The translations under genes were made by a program, and so were the position numbers. The notes beneath the pieces are model-generated. The model searched no databases. It was not told the DNA's origin and saw nothing but the letters and a program-made list of their open reading frames with translations. Of a DNA stretch of 64,000 bases, positions 43,144 through 51,740 are shown piece by piece (position 1 is the first letter of the stretch; each line of letters starts with the position of its first letter). Origin of the DNA: an uncultured Lachnospiraceae bacterium (GTDB lineage: Bacteria > Bacillota > Clostridia > Lachnospirales > Lachnospiraceae); contig CALGVA010000051.1 in NCBI GenBank assembly GCA_937920345.1, positions 16,600 through 80,599 of the forward strand, read 5' to 3'.

Positions 43144-44365
43144 AGAAGAGCGCAGGAAGAAGCTTAAGGAAAAACTGACGGAGAGCATCGACTATTCGAC
43201 AGAAAGCTCGGATGAGGAAATACGGCAGTTAATTGATGAAATGCTGGTCAGAGAAAGCAGGGAAAGGCCCATGACGCTGACAGAGCGCGGGCAGCTTCGC
43301 AGGGAACTGTTTCATGCGATCCGCAGACTGGATGTGCTGCAGGAACTTGTTGATGACACGCATATTACGGAGATCATGATCAACGGTCCCGACTGCATTT
43401 TTATAGAACGGGACGGACGGTTGTACAGGAGTGACCTGCGGTTTGAGAGCAGAGAGAAACTGCAGAACGTCATCCAGCAGATTGTGGCGGACTGCAACAG
43501 AGTGGTCAACGAGGCATCGCCTATCGTGGACGCCAGACTGCGCAACGGCGCGCGCGTTAATGTGGTGCTTGATCCGGTGGCGTTAAACGGCCCCATCGTA
43601 ACGATCAGACGCTTTCCGGATCAGCCGATTATGATGGAGGATTTGATTGCATACGGCTCCATCAGTGCGGAAGTGTGTGCGTGGCTGCATAAGCTGGTAC
43701 AGGCGAAGTACAACATCTTTATCAGCGGCGGTACGGGTTCCGGTAAGACCACATTTTTGAATGCCCTTTCTTATTACATACCGGCGCAGGAGAGAATTAT
43801 CACGATCGAGGACAATGCAGAACTGCAGATCAGGAATATTCCGAATCTGGTGCGCATGGAGACACGCAACGCCAATGTGGAGGGCTGCAGGGAAATCACC
43901 ATCAGAGACTTGATCAGGACTTCGCTGCGTATGCGGCCCGATCGTATTATCGTCGGCGAGGTCCGGGGCGGCGAGGCCTTTGATATGATGCAATGCCTGA
44001 ATACGGGGCACGACGGCTCCATGTCTACAGGTCATGCCAATGGCTCGGAGGATATGTTAAGCCGGCTGGAGAACATGATACTGATGGGTGTGGAAATTCC
44101 CCTTGCGGCCATCAGACAACAGATTGCTTCCGGTATAGATATTATCGTTCATCTGGGACGGCTTCGGGACGGTTCGCGGAAAGTACTTGAGATTGTGGAG
44201 GTGGCGGGGTGTGAGAAAGAGAGAATCGTGTTAAAGCCGCTATATCGTTTTGTGGAGTCCGGAACGGATAAAGAGGGCCGGATCTGCGGAGATTTGCGAA
44301 AGGAAGGAGAACTTACTTATGTCGAAAAATTACAGTATGCCGGATTATGGCACGTACCGGTTTAA
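43133..44365 (+). CDS. cpaF: CpaF/TadA family pilus secretion ATPase
   Basis: This is a 410-residue hexameric ATPase of the VirB11/TadA type that powers Flp pilus assembly at the cytoplasmic face. An N-terminal helical domain (about 1-100) precedes the ATPase core: Walker A GGTGSGKTT at residues 199-207, the Asp box ITIEDNAELQI, Walker B RIIVGEVRGGEAFDMMQCLN, and the His box GHDGSMSTGHANG. It overlaps tadZ by 11 bases and tadB by 47 bases, so all three are translationally coupled. Confidence 0.95.
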   Translation: MENREERRKKLKEKLTESIDYSTESSDEEIRQLIDEMLVRESRERPMTLTERGQLRRELFHAIRRLDVLQELVDDTHITEIMINGPDCIFIERDGRLYRSDLRFESREKLQNVIQQIVADCNRVVNEASPIVDARLRNGARVNVVLDPVALNGPIVTIRRFPDQPIMMEDLIAYGSISAEVCAWLHKLVQAKYNIFISGGTGSGKTTFLNALSYYIPAQERIITIEDNAELQIRNIPNLVRMETRNANVEGCREITIRDLIRTSLRMRPDRIIVGEVRGGEAFDMMQCLNTGHDGSMSTGHANGSEDMLSRLENMILMGVEIPLAAIRQQIASGIDIIVHLGRLRDGSRKVLEIVEVAGCEKERIVLKPLYRFVESGTDKEGRICGDLRKEGELTYVEKLQYAGLWHVPV

Positions 44366-45077
44366 TGCGAAGGAGTGTCTGCTGTATACGGCGGAAGGCG
44401 TATTGTTGATTACGGCTATAGGGTATTTCTTCTACCGGTCATGGATCGCATGTCTGTGCCTTATGCCGCTGCTGCTTCTGTTTATAAGAGAAAAGAAGAA
44501 GAATCTTGCCGGAAAGAGAAGACAGGAGTTAGGTATGGAGTTTAAAGACATGATTCTGGCAGTGTCGGCGAATCAGAGGGCGGGGTATTCCATTGAAAAT
44601 GCTTTTCGGGAGTCCTACAGGGATATGGAATTGCTCTATGGAGCGGAGGCGGTTATCTGCCCGGAAATGAAATGTATTATTGCCGGTCTGGATAATAATG
44701 TGACGCTTGAGAAGCTGGTCTATAATCTCGGGCTGCGAAGTAATCTTCCTGATATTATGCAGTTTGCGGATATTTTCCTGATAGCAAAGAGAAACGGCGG
44801 TAACATGACAGATATTCTCGCCAAGACGGCGGCAGTGATCGAGCAGAAGACAGAGACGGATAAAGAGATTCAGGTGATGATCAGCGCAAGAAAGATGGAA
44901 CAGAAAATCATGAATATGGTTCCGTTCCTGATCATCTTCTATGTGAGCAGTACATCTAAGGGCTTCTTTGACGTTTTGTATCACAATCTGATTGGAATTA
45001 TCATCATGACGGTATGTCTGGGATTCTATATGGCGGCGTATCTGCTGTCCAGACGGATCGTAGAGATTGAAGTGTAA
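44319..45077 (+). CDS. tadB: TadB-like type II secretion F-domain membrane protein
   Basis: This 252-residue inner-membrane platform protein has two N-terminal helices (GVLLITAIGYFFYRS, CLCLMPLLLLFI), the cytoplasmic GspF/T2SSF helical domain (about 90-200), and two C-terminal helices. It forms the base of the pilus machine with TadC. The open frame extends upstream to 44250 inside cpaF, but AAGGAAGGAGA (44300-44310) marks ATG 44319, a 47-base overlap with cpaF. Confidence 0.9.
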   Translation: MSKNYSMPDYGTYRFNAKECLLYTAEGVLLITAIGYFFYRSWIACLCLMPLLLLFIREKKKNLAGKRRQELGMEFKDMILAVSANQRAGYSIENAFRESYRDMELLYGAEAVICPEMKCIIAGLDNNVTLEKLVYNLGLRSNLPDIMQFADIFLIAKRNGGNMTDILAKTAAVIEQKTETDKEIQVMISARKMEQKIMNMVPFLIIFYVSSTSKGFFDVLYHNLIGIIIMTVCLGFYMAAYLLSRRIVEIEV

Positions 45078-45144
45078 GAAGGACACGGTATGACAGGGAA
45101 GCCGGAGTCGGAAATGTTGCATCAGAGAGGAGTCTGCATCAGAG

Positions 45145-46599
45145 ATGATTTATATATACATAGCAATACTGGTAATCTATGGGCTGCTTATGATCCTGTC
45201 GCGGCGGGAGGAATGCAGGGGTCCGTTTCGCAGGATCGCCTCTTACCTTCTGCGCAGGCAATATGATCTGTCACAGAAGGCGGATGGAAAACATCGTTGG
45301 AAGAAAGACATATGCAGACGGCAGCTGGGAAACAAGTTAAAGGCGCTGCAGCCGGACAAGGCGGTACAGATTCAGATCAGGGAGTACTATCTGTCGCAGT
45401 ACAGCGTAATACTTGCGGTGATTTTTGCGGGAGCGGCAGTCTGTCTGACGGTATGGGTAAGTGCGCATAGTAATCTGCTTCTGGTAGACGGCAGTTATTT
45501 ATGGCGCAATCCGTACGGCGGGGGAGATGTTCCTGTCGAACTGGCGGCACAGATCGAGGGCGGGGAGGAAGAAGTCTTCCGGTATATTGTGGAAGAACGC
45601 AAGTATACGCAGGCGGAAGCGGAGGCGCTGTATCAGGAAGCGGTGCAGCTTATACCGGAAGCAATACGCGGACAGAATGAAAGTCTGGAAGATGTGCGGT
45701 ATGATCTGGAACTGATGACACAAATAGACGGGTATCCGTTTGAGATATCATGGGAAAGCAACAGCTACGCGCTCGTCAATACGGACGGAACGGTAGAGAA
45801 TGCTGATTTGCAGACTGAAGAGATTGTCATGTTGACAGCACATATTGGCTATGAAGATTTAAGCTGGGACCACCAGTTCTATGTACAGGTCAATCCGGCT
45901 GTGTATACCTACAGAGAACTGCTGCGCCGCCGGATAGAGGAACTGCTGCACATGCAGGGACAGCGTACCGCAAGCACGGAGGCTATGATTCTGCCGGACA
46001 GCATAGAATCGACACCTATTGTATGGAGGGAAATTGTCAAGGATGGCAGCGGATATCTTCTGTGCCTTGCCCTGTTCACCGCCGGCGCTCTGTATTGGGG
46101 AAGAGAGAGGGAACTGGAGCGGCAGTTAGACAGGCGCAGGCAGGAACTTATGCTGGATTATCCGGAGATCGTGAATAAGCTGGCGCTCTATATGGGCGCG
46201 GGGATGACGATCAGAAATGCCTTTGTCAAAATGGGGGAGGACTATAAGAAACGACAGAAGGAAAGGAGGCGATATGTTTATGAAGAAATCCTGATCACAT
46301 GCTACGAGCTGCAAAGCGGCAGATCTGAAAGGGAGGCGTATGATCATTTCGGCAGGCGCTGTCAGGTACAGTCCTATATGAAACTGAGTACACTGCTGTC
46401 GCAGAATCTCAGGAAAGGCAGTAACGACCTGCTGTATATGCTGCGACAGGAGGCGGACAACGCTTTTACCGATCGTAAGGCGCTGGCAAAGAAGCTGGGG
46501 GAAGAGGCCGGCACGAAGCTGCTGCTTCCGATGATGATGATGTTATGTATTGTCATGGTAATTATTATGATACCGGCATATTTTTCTTTTATGATGTGA
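45145..46599 (+). CDS. tadC: TadC-like F-domain protein with a large extracytoplasmic insertion
   Basis: This is a 484-residue protein; typical TadC is about 300. Helix 1 is at residues 3-18 and helix 2 at about 80-100 (SVILAVIFAGAAVCLTVWV). An insertion of about 190 residues follows (about 108-295), then helix 3 (GYLLCLALFTAGALYWG), the cytoplasmic T2SSF domain (PEIVNKLALYMGAGMTIRNA) and a final helix (MMMMLCIVMVIIMIPAYF). By topology the insertion faces outside the membrane. It is acidic, with no recognised domain. It could guide the pilin or bind the cell wall. Confidence 0.85.
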   Translation: MIYIYIAILVIYGLLMILSRREECRGPFRRIASYLLRRQYDLSQKADGKHRWKKDICRRQLGNKLKALQPDKAVQIQIREYYLSQYSVILAVIFAGAAVCLTVWVSAHSNLLLVDGSYLWRNPYGGGDVPVELAAQIEGGEEEVFRYIVEERKYTQAEAEALYQEAVQLIPEAIRGQNESLEDVRYDLELMTQIDGYPFEISWESNSYALVNTDGTVENADLQTEEIVMLTAHIGYEDLSWDHQFYVQVNPAVYTYRELLRRRIEELLHMQGQRTASTEAMILPDSIESTPIVWREIVKDGSGYLLCLALFTAGALYWGRERELERQLDRRRQELMLDYPEIVNKLALYMGAGMTIRNAFVKMGEDYKKRQKERRRYVYEEILITCYELQSGRSEREAYDHFGRRCQVQSYMKLSTLLSQNLRKGSNDLLYMLRQEADNAFTDRKALAKKLGEEAGTKLLLPMMMMLCIVMVIIMIPAYFSFMM

Positions 46600-46696
46600 T
46601 GCAAAAGCGGCGGGCCAAACAACTTAATAAATGGCATAGAAAGAAAACAAAAAATCATGCAAACATTGCGCATATGGCGCAGGAACGGAGGATAAG

Positions 46697-46927
46697 ATGA
46701 ACAGAATACGAAGAATGCGGAATCACAAAGAAACGGCCGGAGGGGAAGGAAGACTGAAGGGTTTGCGCACATTCCTGAAGGAAGAGGAGGGAATGGGAAC
46801 GGTAGAAATTATACTGATTATCGTGGTACTGATTGGACTGGTTATTATTTTCAAGACGCAGCTTCGCGCCCTGGTGGAAACAGTCTTTGAGAAAATCACC
46901 AAGGACAGCAAAACGGTAATGTCATGA
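46697..46927 (+). CDS. Flp-type (type IVb) major pilin precursor
   Basis: This is a 76-residue prepilin. A 33-residue basic leader ends in EEEG, and cleavage before MGTVEI would give the required Glu at mature position 5, followed by the hydrophobic core IILIIVVLIGLVIIF and a short charged tail. This is the Flp pattern and is the best candidate for the main pilus subunit. Substrate cleavage is expected from the prepilin peptidases encoded at both ends of the operon. An ACGGAGG ribosome site precedes the ATG. Its stop overlaps the start of the DUF5702 gene by 4 bases. Confidence 0.92.
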   Translation: MNRIRRMRNHKETAGGEGRLKGLRTFLKEEEGMGTVEIILIIVVLIGLVIIFKTQLRALVETVFEKITKDSKTVMS

Positions 46928-48357
46928 GAAAGGGGTATATCACTGTATTCCTTACATTATCTCTTACATTGATTCTGTCCCTTGTATTCACCGTAATAGA
47001 AGGGGCACGAATCAGTGCCATACGCATGAAATTTGAGTGTGTTGCAGATATCGGCATGAATTCGATTCTGGCAGAATATCACAGAGAACTTTTAGAGCAG
47101 TATGATTTATTGTTCATAGATATGACGTATGGAGGAAGCCGGGCGGATATCGGGAATACGGAAGCACATTTGAAAAATTATATACAGAAAAACTTGAGTC
47201 CGGAGAATGGCGCTGGATACGGCGGCGTCAGAGATTTTCTGGCCATGGAGGCGGAAAGAGCAGAGATCGGGCGTTACTCGATTGCTTCTGATGAAGAAGG
47301 AGGCGTGCTGAAACGGCAGGTCACGGACTATATGGCGGATTATCCGCTAGGGGCGCTTCTTGATAAGATCAATCTGGGCGTATCAAAGGTAGAGGAGTAC
47401 GGTTTGGAGACGAGAGATCTTGAGAGCGAGAGAAGAAACTACGAGGCGCGTATACAGGAGATCGGTCTGCCGCAGCAGGAGGTGGAAGAGGGCGTCTATG
47501 AAGAGATACCGCTTAACAATCCGGCAGATGCAGCAAACGCCACGAGAACCAGCGGCGTACTGAATCTGGTGTTGGAGGACCCCTCGCAGGTATCTGCCGC
47601 CAGGGTATCTGTGGACGATTACATATCCCATAGAACGCGTATGCATGGAACCGGCATGTGTGCGGAAGCGGCCGCGGTGTCCGGTGAGCCGAATGAACTT
47701 GTTTTCGAGGCATACTTGTTTGAGAAATGCGGGTATTACGGGCATGAATTGGATAAATCCCTGATGAAATATCAAATCGAGTATATTATGGCAGGCAAGG
47801 ACACGGACTGGAAGAATCTGGAATATGTGGCCAAACGGCTGCTCATATGGAGGGAAGCAGCTAATTTTGCGTATATTTTGACGGACAGTCAAAAGGTATC
47901 TCTGGCACAGGCACTGGCGCTGACATTGGCGGCCGTAGTCAAGAACCCTGAGCTGGCCGAACCTGTCAAGTATACGATTTTGCTGGCGTGGGCGTATGTG
48001 GAGAGCCTGCAGGACGTGAAAACACTGCTCTCGGGCGGCAGGGTGCCGATTTTTAAGACGGCGTCGGACTGGAAAACGGGAATTGAATGTCTCTTGAATG
48101 TGAGGGGAAGCCTGACGACCGACAGTGGCGGCAGAGGACTTAATTATAAAGACTACCTGCAGATCATGCTTTTTCTGGAAAACAAGGAGAAGAGGACGTT
48201 CCGTGCTATGGATATTATGGAGATGGATATCCGCCGGACACCGGGTAACGGACGATTTCGTATGGACGCCTGCTTCGATACTTATCAGGCCGGGTTGTCC
48301 GTGTCAAGCCGCTTCGGATATTCGTATGAAATGACCAGATGTTATGGGTTCTATTAG
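46924..48357 (+). CDS. DUF5702 protein, TadG-like pilus accessory
   Basis: This is a 477-residue protein with one N-terminal membrane helix (ITVFLTLSLTLILSLVFTVI) and a large extracytoplasmic part with mixed helices and a predicted coiled segment. DUF5702 proteins regularly occupy the TadG position in clostridial Tad loci. The N terminus RKGYITVF lines up with the prepilin cleavage site of the TadE-like proteins here (GGYMTVE), but position 5 is Phe instead of Glu, so it may not be a processed pseudopilin. It overlaps the pilin gene by 4 bases (ATGA). Confidence 0.85.
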   Translation: MRKGYITVFLTLSLTLILSLVFTVIEGARISAIRMKFECVADIGMNSILAEYHRELLEQYDLLFIDMTYGGSRADIGNTEAHLKNYIQKNLSPENGAGYGGVRDFLAMEAERAEIGRYSIASDEEGGVLKRQVTDYMADYPLGALLDKINLGVSKVEEYGLETRDLESERRNYEARIQEIGLPQQEVEEGVYEEIPLNNPADAANATRTSGVLNLVLEDPSQVSAARVSVDDYISHRTRMHGTGMCAEAAAVSGEPNELVFEAYLFEKCGYYGHELDKSLMKYQIEYIMAGKDTDWKNLEYVAKRLLIWREAANFAYILTDSQKVSLAQALALTLAAVVKNPELAEPVKYTILLAWAYVESLQDVKTLLSGGRVPIFKTASDWKTGIECLLNVRGSLTTDSGGRGLNYKDYLQIMLFLENKEKRTFRAMDIMEMDIRRTPGNGRFRMDACFDTYQAGLSVSSRFGYSYEMTRCYGFY

Positions 48358-48377
48358 CGGACGGGAGGTGATAAAAG

Positions 48378-49325
48378 ATGTCCTTTTTACGGTCGAAGTA
48401 TCATAAATCTAATAAATCGACAGCACATTCTCTCCGGGCATATCTTGAGGCCGATCAAGGTGGTCATTTGGTTCTATTCATCTGCAGATCGATAAAGAGG
48501 GCATCTTTTATTGCCTTTCGTAAAGGCAGAGCGGCATACAGGAAAGGCTCCATGACGCTGGAAGCGGCGTTTGCCCTGCCGTTTTTTCTGTTTGCCGTGA
48601 TCAATATTCTGTATGCGGTCAGCATCATCGGCACGCAGAGCCGTATTAATGCGGCACTGCATCAGACGGGAAATAAAATGGCGTTTGCAGGATATGTCTA
48701 TGACCGGACGGTGGGAGGTGCGATACCGGACAGCATAGCGGGGGTGGCAATGACACACCTCTATGCCAGGGGGCAGATTCTGGAATATATCGGAAAGAGC
48801 GATCTGGAGCATTTGTGTGTGGAAGGCGGAGCCCGCGGGGTATCTCTTGCAGGCTCCAGGGTTATGGAGGAAGGGGATATTATTGATCTTCGGGTTTCCT
48901 ATCGGGTCAAGCCTCTGATTTCCGTTATGGGATTTGACGGATTTACTATGTCTCAGCGGTATTACGGAAAAGCATGGACGGGATATGATGTGTCCGGTCA
49001 TGTCAGCGATACGGGTCAGGAGGACCCGATGGTGTATATTACGCAGACAGGAACGGTGTATCATACGGATCGGAATTGTACTTATCTGAATCCGTCTGTA
49101 AAGACAGTTGATGCGGCAGCGGTAGATGGTCTGCGCAATCAGACGGGCGGCAGATATTATTCTTGCGGAATATGCGGCGGTAGTAGAGCGCAGGGACAGG
49201 TGTATATTACAGAACAGGGCAGCAGTTATCACAGTCAGATCAACTGTTCCGGTCTGAAGCGGACGATCTATACGGTGCCGTTGTCGCAAGTCGGCGGGAG
49301 AGGAAGGTGCTCTAAATGTGGATAG
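48378..49325 (+). CDS. TadE-like pseudopilin with duplicated Cys-containing C-terminal motif
   Basis: This is a 315-residue protein. A long basic leader of 57 residues ends in YRKG; cleavage before SMTLEAAF puts Glu at mature position 5, followed by the TadE-like helix ALPFFLFAVINILYAVSIIG. The C terminus has two copies of the pattern VYIT-x2-G-x2-YH-x3-NC...CxxC, starting near residues 230 and 278 (MVYITQTGTVYHTDRNC; QVYITEQGSSYHSQINC), which may bind zinc or form disulfides. GGGAGGTG lies upstream of the ATG. Its end overlaps the second prepilin peptidase by 10 bases. Confidence 0.82.
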   Translation: MSFLRSKYHKSNKSTAHSLRAYLEADQGGHLVLFICRSIKRASFIAFRKGRAAYRKGSMTLEAAFALPFFLFAVINILYAVSIIGTQSRINAALHQTGNKMAFAGYVYDRTVGGAIPDSIAGVAMTHLYARGQILEYIGKSDLEHLCVEGGARGVSLAGSRVMEEGDIIDLRVSYRVKPLISVMGFDGFTMSQRYYGKAWTGYDVSGHVSDTGQEDPMVYITQTGTVYHTDRNCTYLNPSVKTVDAAAVDGLRNQTGGRYYSCGICGGSRAQGQVYITEQGSSYHSQINCSGLKRTIYTVPLSQVGGRGRCSKCG

Positions 49326-49738
49326 AGATTTTGTTATTTTGTCTGCTGGGAGTCTGTGCGGTGTGGGACGGCATCCGCAAAGAGATTCCTTTAGCGGTTG
49401 TGTGGACTGGCATGATAGCGGCGCTGATTCTGCGCGCATACGGTGCGATGGGAGAAGGTACATGGCTATCCGCAGCGTTTGCTGTCCTTCCGGGGGCGGT
49501 ATTCTGGCTGCTCAGTTTTATGACGCGTGAGAAAGTGGGATACGGAGACGGCTGGGTTCTGATGATGATCGGGTTATTCACAGGACTGCAGCGATGCTTT
49601 TTGATCTTACTGGCGGGTCTGGTGATCGAGTCCGCGGCGGCGCTTATTCTGCTGGTGTTCGGGAAGACGACAGGGGACCGGGAGATTCCGTTTGTGCCGT
49701 TTCTGCTGTTGGGAACGGGGGTTATCGTATGTTTATGA
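49316..49738 (+). CDS. Prepilin peptidase, A24 (CpaA/TadV) type, second copy
   Basis: This is a 140-residue membrane protease. The catalytic aspartates are in VCAVWDGIRKEIP near residue 18 and REKVGYGDGWVLM near residue 77. It is shorter than the copy at the head of the operon and the two are only distantly alike. It is surrounded by the two TadE-like genes and may process those rather than the Flp pilin. It overlaps the gene before it by 10 bases and the one after by up to 10 bases. Confidence 0.88.
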   Translation: MWIEILLFCLLGVCAVWDGIRKEIPLAVVWTGMIAALILRAYGAMGEGTWLSAAFAVLPGAVFWLLSFMTREKVGYGDGWVLMMIGLFTGLQRCFLILLAGLVIESAAALILLVFGKTTGDREIPFVPFLLLGTGVIVCL

Positions 49739-50181
49739 AAAGAAAAGCGGGAGGATACATGACTGTGGAGGCGACTTTTATTATTACATGGACAATTTTT
49801 CTTTTTGTTTTTCTGATTTATCTGTCGTTTTATTCTTATGACAAGTGCGTGCTTTTTCAGGATGCTTATGCAGTCTGCTTCCGGGGGAGTATCCAGAAGC
49901 GGGAGGACAATATTGTACCTTATATCAGCGCACATATGAGAGAACAGTTCGGGAAGAAATATTTCGGTACGGGAGAAGTGCACGGCAGTGTGGACCGCAG
50001 GGGCAATGTCGCGGATGTGACAGGCGAGTGTCAGGTCAGGGTACCGATCCGTGCAGCATTTACCATGTACGATTCTGACGGATGGAAGATTCGCACCCGT
50101 GCGAGGGCGCAGATCATCAATCCGACGCATATAATACGAAAAAGCAGATGGATCGGGAATATGATGGGCAATATAGGATAA
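49729..50181 (+). CDS. TadE-like pseudopilin
   Basis: This 150-residue protein begins MFMKRKAGG; cleavage before YMTVEATF gives Glu at mature position 5, then a hydrophobic helix (IITWTIFLFVFLIYLSFYS) and a small extracytoplasmic domain. It is a minor pilin of the TadE type. The frame is open from 49594 inside the upstream gene, but the family N terminus starts at ATG 49729 or ATG 49735; the latter overlaps the upstream stop as ATGA. It is the last pilus structural gene in the operon. Confidence 0.85.
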   Translation: MFMKRKAGGYMTVEATFIITWTIFLFVFLIYLSFYSYDKCVLFQDAYAVCFRGSIQKREDNIVPYISAHMREQFGKKYFGTGEVHGSVDRRGNVADVTGECQVRVPIRAAFTMYDSDGWKIRTRARAQIINPTHIIRKSRWIGNMMGNIG

Positions 50182-50209
50182 AACCGGCAATTAAAAAGAG
50201 GAGGCGAGT

Positions 50210-51640
50210 ATGCTGGAGGCAAAATATTATAAAGATTACAGACACAACTATATGATACTGCAATGCAATAGAAAGGAGGCGGCAGGAAGCTATCAGCATA
50301 AGATACTGACATCCGGCAAAATCAGTGATATTTTGCAATGTTACATGCGTCATATTAACGGAATGGTCTACTACTATTATGACATTAGTTCAAAGACAAC
50401 ATTGGATAACCTGTATCGGAGCAGAAAGATGTCACTGGAGCAGGTGAAAGACATGCTGTGGCAGCTTCATGGAATATGTGATAAATTATCCGGATATTTC
50501 ATGGACGAGACGGGGCTGGTGCTGCGGCCGGAGCATATATACTATGATCTGACTGATAAGAGGTACATAGGGTTATACTATCCGGATTATGAGATGGTGG
50601 AAGAAGGGTACAGCGCGCTCATGGATTTCCTGCTGGAACATATTGATACGGAGGAGCAGGAACTGACAGAAAAGATGTACCGGATCTATGAAATGTCAGA
50701 GGAGGGTTGTTTTACGCTGGAGGATGCACTGCACATTCTGGAAGAGGAGATAGAACCTGTACAGGAGTGTCTGACAGAACCGGACTTACAGCCGGCATAT
50801 GAGCCGATGCGGGAAGTGTCAGATATAACAATGACGTTTCCTGTAGGGGAGAGTGCGCGGCAGGAAGCGGCTCAAGAAGGAGTTTTCCGCGAAACTGTAA
50901 CCCGTAAAACAGGGCTGTTCTATCCTGTGTTTGCAGTTTTGTCAAGTCTCAGCGTTGCGGGTGCACTGGCGGTCTGGTATCTGTATGAACTGACACTGCA
51001 GGAGAAGACTGCGCTCGGTATCTCTGCGGCGGTAATGGGTGTCTGCTGTCTGATCTGTCTGTTGCGGATTGCCGGAGACGGTAAGAAGAATTCTGCCGGA
51101 AGCATGGCAGGGAAAGAAGCGGCGGTAGAATCGGGTCAGAATACGGAGTGGAATATGAGAGAAGAATACGTGCAGGAGCCGGATACAGTGTCGCTGGAGC
51201 ATGTACTCAGCAGGGATATGGATGTGTGTTTCCCATCTTCTGAAATGTCTTATCGCGGAGAGACATTTGCCCGGACCGCGCCGACAGCGGCAAAACAGCC
51301 GGATGATCGTTACGGCAATACGGTTTTCTTTGATGAAAGTAAAATGACGGAGTACAAATTATATGCAATGGACAGAAGGAATAAACAGCATATTGAGTTA
51401 AGAAAATTCCCTTGTACAATCGGTAAGATGGCAGGATGCGTAGACCATGTGCTTGCAGATGATTCGGTCAGCAGGATTCATGCCAGACTGGATAAGGAGG
51501 GAGATAAAGTCCTGCTGACGGATATGAATTCCACAAACGGGACCTATAAGAACGGACTGCGTATGCAGCCGCAGGAAACCGTAGAGATCGAGGCGGGAGA
51601 TGAAATACGATTCGGAAGCCTTAATTACTGTTATCGATAA
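50210..51640 (+). CDS. DUF6382 / FHA domain membrane protein
   Basis: This is a 476-residue protein. The N-terminal 190 residues are a DUF6382-type region with a weak kinase-like helical order (LRPEHIYYDLTDKRYIGLYY). Two membrane helices (VFAVLSSLSVAGALAVWYLY near 240 and ISAAVMGVCCLICLL near 270) follow, then a linker and a C-terminal FHA domain with the phosphothreonine-binding signature VSRIHARL (about 419-426) and DMNSTNGTYKNG. FHA domains read Ser/Thr phosphorylation, so pilus activity may respond to a kinase. It is 28 bases after the Tad genes and is probably co-transcribed. Confidence 0.85.
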   Translation: MLEAKYYKDYRHNYMILQCNRKEAAGSYQHKILTSGKISDILQCYMRHINGMVYYYYDISSKTTLDNLYRSRKMSLEQVKDMLWQLHGICDKLSGYFMDETGLVLRPEHIYYDLTDKRYIGLYYPDYEMVEEGYSALMDFLLEHIDTEEQELTEKMYRIYEMSEEGCFTLEDALHILEEEIEPVQECLTEPDLQPAYEPMREVSDITMTFPVGESARQEAAQEGVFRETVTRKTGLFYPVFAVLSSLSVAGALAVWYLYELTLQEKTALGISAAVMGVCCLICLLRIAGDGKKNSAGSMAGKEAAVESGQNTEWNMREEYVQEPDTVSLEHVLSRDMDVCFPSSEMSYRGETFARTAPTAAKQPDDRYGNTVFFDESKMTEYKLYAMDRRNKQHIELRKFPCTIGKMAGCVDHVLADDSVSRIHARLDKEGDKVLLTDMNSTNGTYKNGLRMQPQETVEIEAGDEIRFGSLNYCYR

Positions 51641-51662
51641 TAATTTGTAACGGTACAACGAT

Positions 51663-51691
51663 TTGACATGATAAACCGAAAATGATAATCT
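51663..51691 (+). promoter_or_regulatory. Candidate promoter of the rhomboid gene
   Basis: TTGACA (51663-51668) is followed after 17 bases by TAATCT (51686-51691), 49 bases upstream of the start codon. The -35 is perfect and the -10 is modest. Confidence 0.45.
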
Positions 51692-51740
51692 CAAAGAAGT
51701 GATGCATTAATCTTATGAAAAGATACGTTTGGAGACTGTC

